Assembly: GCF_024868665.1 (NCBI RefSeq)
Contig: NC_079898.1
Location: 22,083,245-22,147,244 of the forward strand
DNA: 64,000 nt
From: Triplophysa rosa
Lineage: Eukaryota > Chordata > Actinopteri > Cypriniformes > Nemacheilidae
Reading direction: 5' to 3'
Shown: one piece after another, positions 12,601 to 27,600 of the stretch
How the letters are laid out: every line of letters begins with the position of its first letter
Numbering within the stretch: position 1 is the stretch's first letter
Notes under the pieces: model-generated
What the model saw: the letters and a program-made list of their open reading frames with translations, nothing else
What the model was told of the DNA's origin: nothing
Database searches by the model: none
Program-made: the position numbers and the translations under genes

Positions 12601-15600
12601 CTGTCTCTCGCAAGGGTATCATCCGATCCTCCCTGAACGAACAAACATATTACACTGACATTATGACATCCATGAATGCTAAACATCCCTGCAGTTTCCT
12701 GTAAAAACTATTAGCGTTGTGTTGACCCACCATACTGTGTACATGTACAGATATGCATACAGATTGCAATGCCACATTCAACACAATGAGCTTTAAAAAG
12801 AGAACGATGACAGTTAAACACAACAGAAGCTCATTACAAGCAGTCTTTTACTTGTTGAGATCTCACAGCACTGGCAGGTGGAAGTGGACTGAACACTAAC
12901 CAAGGTCAAGCAGGTTTGATCAAATATTTCCTTTAGTCATTTGGGGACATACACATCTTAAACTCTGAATGTCACAGCAGGTTTGCGTGAAGGAGACGTG
13001 TGCTCATTCAGCGGCGGCAAAGCTGGAATTGATTGTCACTAGATTGAAAATTAGCAGTCTGCTAAACCTCTTGGCTTGTGTGTGGCCTGTCGGATTACAA
13101 ATCAGCACAGGTAATAATTTTCCATTGTATTGGACTCAGACTGACCCCTTGAGGCCAAACATCCTCTGAAAGTAGCACAGCAAGAATACTGATAGCAGCG
13201 TTGGATCAGGCGACATCACAGAAAGACACTGTGGCAGGGCATTATTACTAGCAATCCAACGCAAACAGAAACCGTGCGACAGAATCTGAGACGCGACCTT
13301 CAGCGAATAGGACTATAATTGCTTTTTATGAAACACATGGATCTACCAAAAGACATGATACCAGATCTTGAAGTGTGGGTATAAAAGTGCATTGATGGAT
13401 CACGATGCAATGAAAATGCAATACATTTATTACAAAATTGTATAAGTAGGCCTCTTCAGGATGATGCGACACCCCTCTGCTATGTGTCGTAATGACCCTC
13501 TAAGGGTTTCTTTTTTGATAAAAGCCAGCTAAACATCCTGTTTATTAATACAATTTTATTTCTACAGCGATTTTCACAGTTTTGTATTGTTACAAAACAG
13601 CTTTTCGTGCATACAGAAAGATTTCATTTTTATCAAATTAAATTTTATATATACAGCCGTGGAAAAAATGAAGAGACCATTTAAAATTTTAATTTAATCA
13701 GAATTTGTAGATGTATTGTGGCCATTCCAGTCGATGAATTTTAACACCATCAAACCTCAGGAGTGACATAAGGGGTCATCACATAAATTCGTTTTTTTTA
13801 CTTTTCCTAAATACATGTACAAGTATTGGTGTTGTATTGCTTAAAGTGAATATGAACTTGTTTTCTTTGCAGTATTTGAGCATTTTTTCTGTTATTCTGG
13901 CCCGTTTCTCCAGTTTTTATTTTCTGCAAATCAATGCAAATAGAAACATTTGAAATTTGAAATTTGCCATATATATTGTTAGTAGTTCACAAAATGAAAC
14001 AAAAAATGATCTTTTTACCCAAACATACACCTATAAACAGTAAATTCTGAAAATCTGAAAATAATTTTAAAATGGTCTCTTAACTTTTTCCACAGCTGTA
14101 TAAATAAGTACCTAATTAACACTACACACTACAATGGAGTAGATGACTGGTTGCCAGGGACAACACTGAAATATAGTCATATTATAAAAGGTCATACTTG
14201 AACGATATTTAACCAAAGAATTTCATTGCATCATACTGTATGATCTAGTACAGAACTGTAATTAAATCAAATCACAGTCAGAGCAAATACGCACATTAAC
14301 AAGTGCTGTCCTTATCATTCGACAATATTTTGACACAGTATAGTGGTTTTGTGGTAACCTAATAGCTGAAGAGCGGGCTGCTATCACAAATGAACCATTA
14401 ATGAACCGGAGAGCCACTGAGATCTTCCTCTCACTCCATTTTGTAGTGCCCTTGAGCAAAACACTTTACCCCAGAATAAGTGTCTGGACCACATCAAATA
14501 TAGGCCTCATCAAGAATGTGACCCAAGGGGTCAAAGTTTGGCTAGTCTCAACCTCAGACGGCACGCCCTTGAACCGCCCAAAGTCGCTTTCGACATTTGA
14601 TGCTCACAAAACTTGAAAATACTTGCAGACCTTCTTAACACATCAAATTTTCTGAATCAAATATAATGATTTGGAATGGAATGGAATAACAAATACTGTG
14701 CAAAACAATAACACTGAATGATCTTACACAGCATACAGATCAGAAAAGTGTCATAATAGTGCAGTTATTGGCTGTATACATATAGATAAATTAAATATAT
14801 TGCACATGAATATCAATATATTGTACAAGAATATCAACCCTATAATGCTAAAGAAAGAAAATGATGCAAAACCTTCACATCTACCCGACATAACACAGGC
14901 CGCTATAATGGCTTTCCTATTTGCAACTTAAGTGCTTGAAAGCAGAAATAAATAAATAGAATGAAAAAGCAACATTTGAATAGTATCCCTGTTCCACTTT
15001 GCAGGTGAGCGTGGCTGATATCTGATTGAAAATAAAGCACTACACCCTTGGTGAGGTATGAAGACTTAATGGGATTCCATGTCCGTCTTTACAGCAGGGA
15101 AAAACTGCATCAATTTCATAAAGTGGTGGCGTAATACAAGACAAGAATGGTGAAGTAATGTTAAAATAGCACAAAGGAGAGGTAAGATCATCTTCATTGA
15201 ACACATTAGAAAATAAAAAACCACACTGTCCTGTATGGATTTCACAGAGATTTCCCTCCATAGCCCATATTCTGAATACGTCTCCAGAGAATTTGCTGAA
15301 TATTGCTTGTAAATGGCAAATACAGACAAAGCTGCCATTTGTTGCAATCCAAGAAGACTTATGAATCATATTGCATGAACGTTGCAAATACTCTTCCTCG
15401 CACGATCCAGCCACTTCTTGAAAACCTTCGAAGAAACACTGAAAACTGTGTCATCATGAAAAGATATGTTAGGAAGAAAGTCCTGGGGTGCACTTCTCCA
15501 TACAATGAAAGTGAACGGGGACTGGGGCCGTCAAGTTCCAAAAATTAAGATAAAATTTTCTCTTGAGTTCCATGAATGTTCCATTGTCTTTGTAAGTTTG

Positions 15601-18600
15601 AAACAACACAAAAGTAAATAACGAGAGAAATGTATTTTTTGGGTGTACTATCCCTTTAAGATGAAATCCATCTATTTGTACTTCAAGGTCCCATAACAGT
15701 GACGCTTCAATGTATTACTTTGACTTCAGCTTTATCTTTAACTGCAGAACTAATTCTGTGATGGCGTATGAATTGCTGTCCTCCTGATGCGAGGGCCGTC
15801 CACAGTTCAGGAAATTACCTCACTTTTATCTTCACACTCATTTTAAGTTTGAGCTTTGCAGAAGGACACACCTGACTGACTTTGCCTTTCACATATTTGA
15901 TGAAAGCATGAATAGAGCCAGCGCAGAGCGAGCAGAGGACATACAGCCCTAGTCCGATTTTTCTGAGATGTAGATTCAAATGTGTGCAGAGGTGGACACC
16001 TCAGCGACTCCTCGACAGCTGGATCTGATTACCTTTCAAAACCGTCTGTGGTACTCTTGTATGAAAGAGCAAAAAGTTGAGTTGAAATTCAGAAAAAGCA
16101 TTCAGCTTTTAAACATCCTTGACATTTCAAACAAAAGCTTGGATTGGTAACAGACTCCGGGCTGTTGGGAAGCATTTAAGATCAAGACTGCGGATGTATT
16201 TGAAGATTTTAAGGATGTTTTTCCATCTAACCTCGTACTTTGCAGCCAAACGCCAAAAGTCCACTCTAAAGAACACTATTAAACAGAAACGCAGCCCAAG
16301 GACTTGGCCTCGGGCCATCTGAACAAATATACATTTCCCTTTAATTACTTAACCTAAAAGGTTAATCTCCAGGGATGTCTTGGATAGCGGCTCCATCCGC
16401 AATCCATCTGGGTTTACCGTCCACTACCGATCAACAAAATCCCCGCTACGAGACACAAGGCACCGTGATGCGGCTCTCAGAAATCGGGCCGAGCGTTAAT
16501 GGCAGGCAAAGCCGGGCGGTGTTTGAAACCACATCTCAGCAGGTTCAAGGTCCTTGCACCATGCACAGCTGCCCGCTTCAATAAATGCACAATCTGTCAG
16601 TGCTTGCTGCTGTTGGGCGCAACCAGCGATTTGCACTTTCCATTAGGCATCATGCTGAAACATGCAAGAAGAACAGAGAGCAGGCCAACAAAACACATAT
16701 TTATGCTCACTCGGGGTCTCAGGTCTCAGTCACTAATGACTGTTACTTATGTGCGAGAAAAAGGGATTTACAACAGGTGCGAACACAATTATTCTTACCC
16801 AGTTGTATTGTTGATTAATCCGGATTACTTAAAGGGATAGTGTCACCATTTACTCACCCTCTTTTCATTTCAAACCTGTATGACTTTCTTTCTTCCGCAG
16901 AACATGAAAGATATTTTGAAGAAATTTAGTAACCGAACAGCGACGGTAGCCATTCACTCATGGTATGAACAAAAAACCAATGCAAGTGAGTTCTTCAAAA
17001 TATCTTCTTTTGTGTTAGAAAGAACGAAGTCATGCAGGTTTGAAATGACAAGAGAGTGAATACATGATGACAGAATTTCATTTTTGGGTGAACTATCACT
17101 TTAAAATGAGAGTGCGTGTGCATGCAGTATACAAGTAGCATAAAGCAATACTACATGGCGTGGAGTACGGATCTTTTTAAAGGCACAGTACACCCAAAAA
17201 TAAACATTTTGTCATCACTAATTCACCTTCATGTTGTGCAAAACCTTGTATATGACTCTTGCTTCTGTGTAACACAAAAGAAGATATTTTAAGAAATGTC
17301 TCGGTGGTTTAGTGTCCATCCAATGGGAGTCAATGGGGACGAGCGTTGTTCGGTTACCGACATTCTTCAAAATATCTTCTTTTGTGTTCTGCAGAAGAAA
17401 CAAATTCATACAAGTTTGGAATGACATCGGAGTGTGCAAATGAAGTAAGAACTATCCCTCCAAGTGCAAACTTACAAGTGAACATACACAGTTAGTAAAT
17501 GAGACCCACTGTGAATATGCACTGAACCATCTCCCAGAGATAAATGCATGCAAAAATAAAGCGTTTGGCCAAACTGAAACCTAATGAATTATTTAGAGGA
17601 CTCAAGGGTCTTTTACCCTGTTGCTCTGGGACCGCGTGCAACTCTGTGGCTTTGAAGTGCAACTCAAACAGAGCATTTATATAAACAGGCTGATGTCAAG
17701 CTGTAAGAGAGATGGTAAAAGGATTATGCTTCATAAAAGACTAAGAAGAGACCTATTTTGGACATTTACGGCCCTTCTTAAATACATACTGTACAGTTGC
17801 AAAAAATGTGTTCTCTGCAACTCCAGGCTTAAAGTGGGATTTATAAGTTTACTGTCAGATTTGCAAAAGAACCGAGATCTTTGACGCTCTGAGTACTGTC
17901 ACATGACAGCTAAAGTGTTGTCACACACAAAGCATCAAACCATTTTCGGTTTAACAGGACACAGCGCTGCAGAGTTTGATTAAAACCGGGCGGCTGTAAC
18001 AAGCCAAGAGCTCTCAAAGAGGCTGTTAAAGCACGTCAGTGGATGTTGAGAGGGCTTCACGTCGGGATTGCGAATTACGCTTCTAACAAACAGTGCACAT
18101 TTGTGCACCTGACATCATCAAAATTCAAGCTAAAATAACCACAAGAATGAATGTCTCCGGAGCCGAACTGCTTTATAAAAAGCCATTTCTTTTCCTCCTT
18201 AAAGACAAGCGTGATGATCGCACTGATGTCGGCGCTGTAATTATTCCGTTTGCAAAGACGCAGGCGGACGGTGATCTCAAATTCTGCTTTGTAAATTCGC
18301 CTTTAAGGGTCTGACCTGACAGTCTCCTCACACATATTGGATTCTGCTTTGCTGGATGGAGCTTGATCTCCACCTACAGGCTGCTGGGAAATCTCTGCAC
18401 ATGATGCCGAGGATGATGGGAGGGGGGCTGCAATCAATGCGACTAATTCAAGAACTGCAGCAGAGCAAAAATGCCACCGAGAGAAGGGGAAAAGGCTGGA
18501 TAATTCCATTTGAAACCACTGCGGTTATATCCACAGGAAAACAACGCTATCTACACACCTTAATCGTTGTATAATGACTGCGGGCGGGACGTGCAGGATG

Positions 18601-21600
18601 CGACTATTGATCGAGGGCCATCTATTAATTACCGTTAGATTTCACTGCAGCAGGTGATTGTAATGCAAATACCCAAAGCTCAGAGTGTTAATAGCCCCTG
18701 ATAGAAAAGCAGCAAACAGCACGTTCAGGGGTTTTTTGTTTCTTTGGAGAACAAAGGCACTTTTCCTAGATGAGCTTATGAGAGGTGTTGACACCACACT
18801 TTCTCAGAGGAATCAAATTTGTTCCTGCTCCTCCTGCTTGGATTGAGCTTCTCTGGATGAGACCGGAACCCTCCCCACGAGTGCCACGGGATGAGCTCGA
18901 GAGCAAATAAAAACGAAAGACAAACAGCAGGAGTTCAAAAGCAAACAGTCCATCTCCGCAGAATAAACCGATGGGTGTAGCAGACTGAATATGTAGAAAA
19001 CTGAAAATCATGTGTATTATGCAAGCACGAGTTACAACTCAAACCCCTCTCCACGCGGGCCTTTAAAGCAGACGTATTTGTAGCCTGTAACCATTTTTCT
19101 GGTGAATGGATCGCTCTGCAGCCTGCGCTGCGTTGCTCATCGGCTCACATGCGATCACACGACGATCTCTCTGTTCCCTATCTTCTTAAGAAACTTAACG
19201 TGTCGGGTACCTTGATCTTCATCTTCCTAGCCTGCTTTCACGCATGACGCCTGCATGAGGGACCACACGGCACACCGGGAAGACTTTTACTGTGGCATTT
19301 GTCTTTTCCCTTTAAGTTTCATGTCTTTCTGAAGTACAGACATGGTGCCGCCACGGTGCATCTTGCATAGACAGCAGGGTGCAACCCCTGATCTTCCACA
19401 AAGCCCAAAATGAAAGGATCAGACCCTGTGTTGATGCCGCAGCAAAGGGAGAAGAAATGCAACATGGGAAATGAAGAAGAAGTTCATAAGTATAGCGTGA
19501 TTGCAACACTGAGTTAGAACGACAGTATTAAAGGGACAGTTCGCCCAAAAATGAAAATTCTGTCATCATTTACTCACCCTCAGGTTGTTCCAAACCTGTA
19601 TACATTTCTTTGTTCTGCTGAACACAAAGGAAGATATTTGGAAGAATGTCAGTAACCAAACAGATCTCTTCCCCCATTTACTGCCATAGTAGGGAAAATA
19701 AATACTTACTGACATTCTTCCAAATATCTTCCTTCCTGAAAGATGAGGACAGAATTTACATTTCTCTTTAAGGTCAGGTGCTTGTTTAAACCCCCAACCT
19801 TAAGTATGAGATACTTGCCTTGGCACAAATAACATCATAACCCACTTTTACACTTTTTTTTATAACTACAGTATTTTCCTTGTGTTCTGACACAATTCAC
19901 ACCAAAGTTCTCCTGAAGACACCTCCCAACAAACACACATCAATTTTGAGCACAAAATCACATTTATTTTTTGTTCTTGGACAACTCAGACCCGACAGCT
20001 GGACGAGGGATTTGTGACGCGTCTACCTGCTCTGTCATCGTTAATCTTCTGATGATGAAACTGAGGCTTTTTGATTGGCTGGTTTGTATTGGTTGACAGC
20101 TTGTCTCTGGCGCATTTGGCACCGCTCAACAGACTCCGCGCCGTCCTGCTATTGGCGGCCTGTTCCACGCAGCATCTGTTCACAAACTCTAATGATAATC
20201 AAGCAAGTGTATCATAACTCAATTTTATGTTACCTTGTCCTAGCCTGCAACATTGCTGAAAGATATTATTTAGAGTGGAAGCAATGGAGGACTCAATTAA
20301 AGCATGCACATGTGTCATTGAGATATATTTAACGCTCTGAAGTCAGCATTAGACGCAATGAAAGACGGACAACCGTGCCTGTGTTCGCCCAAACTTTCCG
20401 ACCTTGTTTGTAGAAAAGGTCACTTGACTAATGCAGAATTTTACCCACGCGGACAAGAGATTTATTCAGCTGAAAACTGCACTCGCTTTAGCTTAATTTC
20501 ACCAAGAAGGTACCGCACAAATAAAACTGTCCTGTGACTTAACTACCGGCTTTTGTAGACAGATGTCAAATCGTGTACACGCCGTAATTTATAACCCTAG
20601 GCAATGGACATTAATGGTGAGCGGTGGATTGTGCAGGCTCCCACAATGCACTGCACACAATAAGGGAAGCAGATGATGAAGGAAATATGAATGGTACATT
20701 CTCTAAAATGCAAGGTAGAGAAATTCAATTTACTGCATTTGTCATCTCCAGTTCCAAGACGTCTTACAGGGGTCATAACATGAGAAATCGAATTTTCTAC
20801 GGATAAAAGTTCATTGTATTATGAAAACATACTGTAACTTTCAAAACTCAAAACTTTTGCTCCAGTTCAAAAAGGAAACGTATCAACATCAAGCCGCAAA
20901 AGCCTGTGGATTTCTGAGAATCAGAAACCTAAAACGTTCAAACTATAAAGCAAAAAACCCTGTGTGTAAAGAGCAACTGTTTCTCGTTCCACATGTGAAG
21001 AAGGCGTTTACACAAAACAGCACAAAACAGTCAGTGTCATTGCAAAGACCAAAAAACACTAATACTATAAGTACACATGAGGGTGGACAAAATGACTGAA
21101 AAATATATTATGAACATTTCAAATATATTACTTACTATAGTAGCCATACAAAACTGTGTCTTCAATCTGCTGCCTTGTTTCGTTGTTTGCTGCCCAGTTC
21201 TAGATTTACAAAAAAAAACACACAATAATGTCAGAATAAACAATACAATGCACTGTCACACATTAAATTACATCAGCATTAGATCTTTTATATCTTTTAT
21301 ATCAGCACATCAAATGGTACCATGGGACAGTGGTAATTCAAAGAACCGTATTTTCAAGTACACAGTGTATTTTTTATTCCCAATGTGTCAGAGATTCCAT
21401 CAAAAACGTGACCTGACACTCTGATGACTCAGTAGATCCAAATGCCAGAGAAAATTGACTTACTGCAGTAAATGTCTCTCTTCCTCAAAAAACGATATTC
21501 CTGCATTCGTAACTCACCATTTCATCATGCCAAGAGATCAAACTCGTAATTGTTAGACAAAGAACATCATTTCTGTGTTGCTTCAAACTAATGTGACGTC

Positions 21601-24600
21601 TGCTTTCGTTCCTTACAAAATAAACAGGCTGAGGGATAACAAGAAATTTTATCAGAGATTATGAACAATGACCAGGCCTCCTGCCTCTATCTTTGATCAA
21701 TAATTGTTCATGATTTTTCAAGAATTCTTGTAATTCATTGTGTCATCAGCACAAAAGCCATGGGTTTGAGAACACATACTGGAAAACATTTTTTAGTCTG
21801 AATACAATGTAGGTCACTTTGGATAAAATTATCTGACAAATTCATAACTATCAGATTTTAAGATCATAATTGAAGGGATACTTCACCCAAAATTAAAATT
21901 CTGTCATCATTTACTCACCCTCAAGTTGTTCCAAATCTGTATACATTTCTTTGTTCTGATGAACACAGAGAAAGATATTTGGAAGAATGCTTATAACCAA
22001 ACAGATTTTGCCCCCCATTGACTCCCATAGTAGGAAAAATGACTTTATCATTTTGTTTTGTTCTATTGAACATTTTGAAGAATGTAGGACAGCAAACAGT
22101 TCTGGGGCACTTTTGACTACCATTGTTTTTTTCCTACAATGGTAGTCAATGGGGGGCAAAATCTGTCTGGTTACAAGCATTCTTCCAAATATCTTTCTCT
22201 GTGTTCATCAGAACAAAGACATTTATGAAGATTTGGAACAACTCGAAGGTGAGTGAATGATGACTGAATTTTCATTTGTGGGTGAAGTATCCCTTTAATA
22301 TTTTCAATTAGCTTTTCATATTTTTAAGTTTATTTTAGTTAATTTTTTAGCAATTTTTGTGCACTATAGTCATTTTATTCTTATTTATTTATTTGTAATA
22401 TTGCTATATAAGTTTAACACATTTTTAGCTTTAGTTTGGTTTTTATTTTCTGTTCATAATTTTAGTGCCTCGACCTCACCTTATCTCAGTTCATTACTAA
22501 GGCAACATTTCAAATTTCTGTTTCATTTTTCAAATATTATTTATACCTATATTTTATTTGATCTGAAATAATAGAGATGCTTATAGAAACAATAAAGCCC
22601 TGGAAGAACATGTACACGTTCCACTAATGTTTGATCATCAGAAAACACCCTAAAAAATACATTTTGTCAAAAGAGCTTTGTTTTTCATTTAAAACCCAAC
22701 AAATGTCTTTCTGCAACTATACTTTTGAATTAGAAGCGTTTATGTGCTATTATTATTTAAAATTCCAGTGTATGAAATATAGCGGCATCTAGTGGTGAGG
22801 TTGCAAATTGCAACCAACGGCTCACTCACCCCTTCCTTTCGAAGCACTACGGTGGCTGACACAGAACTAAGATGTCGACACGTTTTCGCTTCTTTGCAGG
22901 AGATAACGTATTTACAAAACGCGCTCTGTAGAACAGTTTGTCCTTTTAGGGCTACTGTAGAAACAACATGCCGATTTACATGTAAGGGGACCCGCGGTGT
23001 ATGTAGATAGAAATAGCTCATTCTAAAATAATAAAAACATAACACTTCATTATGTAAGGTCTTTATACACCTCTGAACACATAGTTATGTATATTATATT
23101 GCATTTCTGTCAATAGAGCCTAAAATTTTTACCTTTAAAATATATGCCACTTGGCTTGCTCTTCATTTGTCAAACACAATGGCATTCACATTTTTAGCTC
23201 TGGCTTAAACTCTGTCACCTAATTTAACACGTTCACCTTTGTTGCTTTCCAAACATCCTTCCTAGAATAATGAAGGTCTGTGAAACAAAACCGGCCTGAT
23301 TTAACAACACTTTATCAGGCAAGTTAAGCATACGAGAATGCATCCTCATTATCTGAATCCCTGGCTTGTCACTCATTGCCGTAATCTCTTTCGAGCAGAG
23401 AAACAGAAATAAAGTCTGAATTAAGGAGATGTGGTGTCAGGAAGGTTCCTCTGCCCATTAAGCCAGTTTACTCAGCTGTAGCAAGAGACATTTGATCGTC
23501 GCATAAGAAAAACGGATTACCAGTGGGCCAAAGCCAAGAAGATCACTCCCATAATCTCGCATGTTTATCCAAAGATTTGACGGCTTCTTCCATTTCAGCC
23601 TCCCACAACAAAAGCAGTTGTCTGCTCGATTTATTATGCGGCGTGAATCACTGCCACACTTCAGAGTGATTTCCAAACAACAGTTTCACACCGATTTGGG
23701 TTAATGTTTTGTATTTCATCAGCATCTTCCCTGCACAGTTACAGTAAACATTCTACTGTGCCCTTTAAGAACGGCAAACGTGTCTGTTGACGTTCAAAAT
23801 TTCACACCTCTAAACTTATATATTGCTATTAGCTAGTGAAGCAAACAGGAAGATGTGTGATGTTCAACACTGTGCAAACAAAAATAGATATTTACACTTT
23901 CTACATGGCTTTTAAGCTAAAGATCATTGAATGTGTTTTAAGAATGTGCGAGACAGGATCTGTGTCTTCATCAAAGATCTCATTAACCTGACATAGCTGC
24001 TGAGAATCTTGGTTAACCTCCTCCTCCCAGACACATGACCTCAGATATAATCGTGGAATCTGGTTTCTTCATAACACTTCAAAACCCTTAAATTCCAATT
24101 AAAGAATGAAACCGGTAAAGACTTCTCGTCTAGTTTCGATCAAGTTATATCTGGGCTTGACCTCTACAAATCCCTTTTAACAATCGTAGGGCAGATTATT
24201 ATCACAAATTAAAGCCAGGCCGACACTGTCTTTAGATCTCAATTTATTCTGGACAGCACGCTCAAAGGCCCTTTCACACGTCCGGGTGAAAATACTGAAC
24301 CACGCATCTCCTCAGAAAACTTCTAACTTGCTTATTTATGTGTAAACTCTTGGTGCACAATTGGTTTGCTTTTGTCAGTCAAAGCACAACTGAACATTAA
24401 ATAAGGAAATAGTCCCAAATCGAATCCAAATGACATAATATAATGTGATGAAATCATATTTAAATACAAAGTCGAAATCATTTCCTCTCTCTAATTGAAG
24501 AATTTGTTTGTAACATTATATATAAATGTTAATTAATTTTGAGATTTTTCTTAAATATATGCATGTATGTGTATGTGTTAATAAAAACAAAATTATTATG

Positions 24601-27600
24601 CACAGTACACAGATATATATTATGTAAACACAAACTCTTATTCTGGTTGCGATTAATCGCGATTAATCGTTTGACAGCCCTAAACAAATTGTGCTCATGT
24701 TGCTATGAAGTGTAGGGCCTAATATTGACAATACTGCAATACAGAAAAACGGCTATCATGGATGCTTTAAAAGAATAAAATGTAAATGAGGGTAAAATAA
24801 GAGAACATTTTGTTCTTTTCCAAACTGTGAGATAATATTGCGTTAAATATTTCATTATCCAAAAGAATATTGAAAAAGAATGAAGTGCTTAATTCAGTTT
24901 GTATATACAAGCCTGAAGTGCAGTATTGATTTCTCTCATGTCTCTTTATGGGGGACAACAGGGGGATTTTTTTACACTTTTCTTCATAACTCACAGACTG
25001 CATCAAATCTAACTGACATCTGTGAAGTATGAGAAACATTTATATGTCCTAACAGCAATAGTGCCCTTAAAATATTTACCGTTAGACCATCATTTTTTAT
25101 TTAATAGAAAAGGTCAGAATGTTAAAGTCACAACTTTATGATTTGTTGAGACCATGAGACTTAAACACAATAGTCCACTGTATTCTTGTAAAAATACACA
25201 AAGAATAACAATCATACTTAATAACATCCCTGAAGATTTTATTTTTTATACTGAATGAATCTAACTGTCAAGAAAAAGTTTCTTACATTTTTATTCATTC
25301 GAAATAGTTTGCATCACCCATGAAACTCCTCTGATGATGTCACCTAGGTATCATGATGTATTAGTTAATGTTAACGGGTATTTCAGTTACTATTTTAGGT
25401 AATGCAGCTTTTCTAAACTCTCACTAAAGGTGAATGCTGTCATTAAATATCCTGTGACAAATTAATTAATTACCATTATAAAAGTTGACGGGTTGTGAAG
25501 ACTTTTTCATTTTGATTTTAGTTTCCGTAATTTGATGTATTCCCAAATTCAACAAAATAGAAAAATAGAAAAACAGAAAATGATGTAAAGCAGGACACAC
25601 ACTGACGGCAGACAAATACTTATTTCTAGAACAATGTGCACTGATCACGCACACTAACCCCAGGGAATTTCATTTTGTCTTTTGTGTTTATCCATCACAC
25701 CTTTAATAATGGAGCCACCAGGCTGAATTAACCTGTCTGATAACATAGTTTTGAGTAAGGAGCTTGTAAAAGATACAGGGAAACTGATACCTTGTATGTG
25801 CCATTGGGGTACTTCATGAAGGACACTAGAAAGATATCCACAGGCAGAAGAGCCGATGTGATGAGTGCAATGGCCAGAGCGCATATCGCTGTGATCGTGG
25901 AGATGACCTCGCTCTCCTGCCGGCTCTGAAACTTCCGAATATAAACCCAGCAGAAAGCCAAGATGACCTGAAGATACGGGGGAAACAGACAATATGGGAT
26001 GGACTTCAATATTTGTGGATTTGTGTCTCAATTTTTTGAGGAAAACAATTTACACTCTAAAAAATTGAGTTAATTCTAAAGCTGTCAAAATCAATGAAAT
26101 ATACTGTTTCAACTGAGCAAATGTAAGTAAAATAAGTAAATCTGAGTAACTCAAATATTAGAATTAAAAAAATATTAATTATATATTTAAAATAAAATGT
26201 ATTAATTAAATACTTATTTATTTTCATGAAAATTTTTAATAAATTTTAGAGAAATTAGCTGTTGGATTTTAATCCATTTTTACATTTAAATTTAAATTAT
26301 TTTTAGAAAGTTTAAATTCTACACCATTTAAAACACCATCACAATAACAAACCCATAACAAAACCCACAAAATATTTTTTGTGGGTACATACACAACAGT
26401 GCACAGACAACAAAACTTATTTTCCGGTCAAAAGTACAACATGGAATAATTGACAGTTCAAAGTACAAACACAAAGACTAAAACAAAGAGTGCTCAGTCC
26501 CCGCTAAGAACCGAAAATGAAAATGTAAACTTATCAATGTTGAAAATGTGTGAATGAACTGATTTTTTGTAACCGTTTCATCAGCATATTTAAAATGTTG
26601 TGGTGTTTTCCTTTCAATAGCATTAAAGAAAACTGTAACACTCCTAAATCTCAAACTGATATGTTATTTCAGATGTTAGACAGACAGTCGGCCTACTTTA
26701 ACACGACACTTCAGTGAAAGATCAAAACAGCTTAAAAGTCTCCTGTTATTTAAAGTCCTCAACATGTAAATCTACTTTTAATATACCAGCCAGTAGTTGC
26801 TCTCCTAAAAAGACAAAGACAAACAAGCATAGAGATTTCAAACGAACCACTGGGACAGTTGTCTCTGAAAACCCTAATGTTGTATCTCATTAACAAAACA
26901 GAGCGATGAGTCAAACTTTCCGGAGGAACTTGTTCGAGAATAGAAAGGTCATATTCCAAACACATCCAGCATTAGCTCTCAGGACGCAGCTCAAATGAGC
27001 CTGTGATTACAAGATGCTGTTTTCAGACCAGATCAATTAAGAGCCCAGTGCGTATTAGACTCAGCCTGAACGCTTGGTCAGATAATGACCCAATGCTCTG
27101 CATTTAAATCAGGATGAACTGAGCGCGTTATATAACAGGAAATGCAGCTCTCTTCGCATAGCACGCTGCAATTAAGCACCAGGACTTGGTATAGTACAAA
27201 CAAATTTTAGATTTAATGTAAGTAAATTGCCTAAAATGTATAAATGTAACATGCAGAGCATTGCACTAGCAGCACAAAGGTCGTGGGTTAGATTCTTGGT
27301 TAATAATAAACTACATCAACCTTTAAAGTGATAGTTGACCCAAAAATGAAAAATCTGTCAACATTTACTCACCCTCTTGTCATTTCAAACCTTTATGACT
27401 TTCTTTCTTCCACAGAACACAAAAGAAGATATTTTGAACAAAGTTCGTCACCGAACAGCACCGGACCCCCGTTCACTTCTATTGTATGGACAGAAAACCA
27501 ATGCAAATGAATGGGGGCCAGTTAACAACATTCTTCAAAATATCTTCTTTTGTGTTATGCCGAAGAAAGAAAGTCATACAGGTTTGAAATGACAAGCGGG

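Larger units (their letters stand above)
5863..21135. other. lmbrd1 intron 3 (15.3 kb)
   Basis: The largest intron here. It carries MITEs at 6072, 8232, 10119, 10490, 11725, 13652, 16829, 17177 and 19528 and a MITE fragment at 15595. Repeat-poor blocks (about 6750-8200, 8600-9900, 12100-13600, 14100-15590, 15660-16820, 17470-19520, 19780-21130) contain only short chance frames. Parts of these blocks could be conserved regulatory DNA, but nothing in the sequence proves it. Confidence 0.6.
21200..25790. other. lmbrd1 intron 2
   Basis: Holds a SINE tail (21803-21850), a MITE (21870-22298), an AT-rich repeat (22310-22575), a dispersed repeat (22760-23118) and the end of a further repeat (24515-24682). 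The block 23120-24480 and the block 24690-25790 contain no supported gene. Confidence 0.65.

Noticed and set aside
15040..15414. 124-codon minus-strand frame
   Set aside because: No family resemblance; unrelated to the missing LMBRD1 segments, all of which were found elsewhere.
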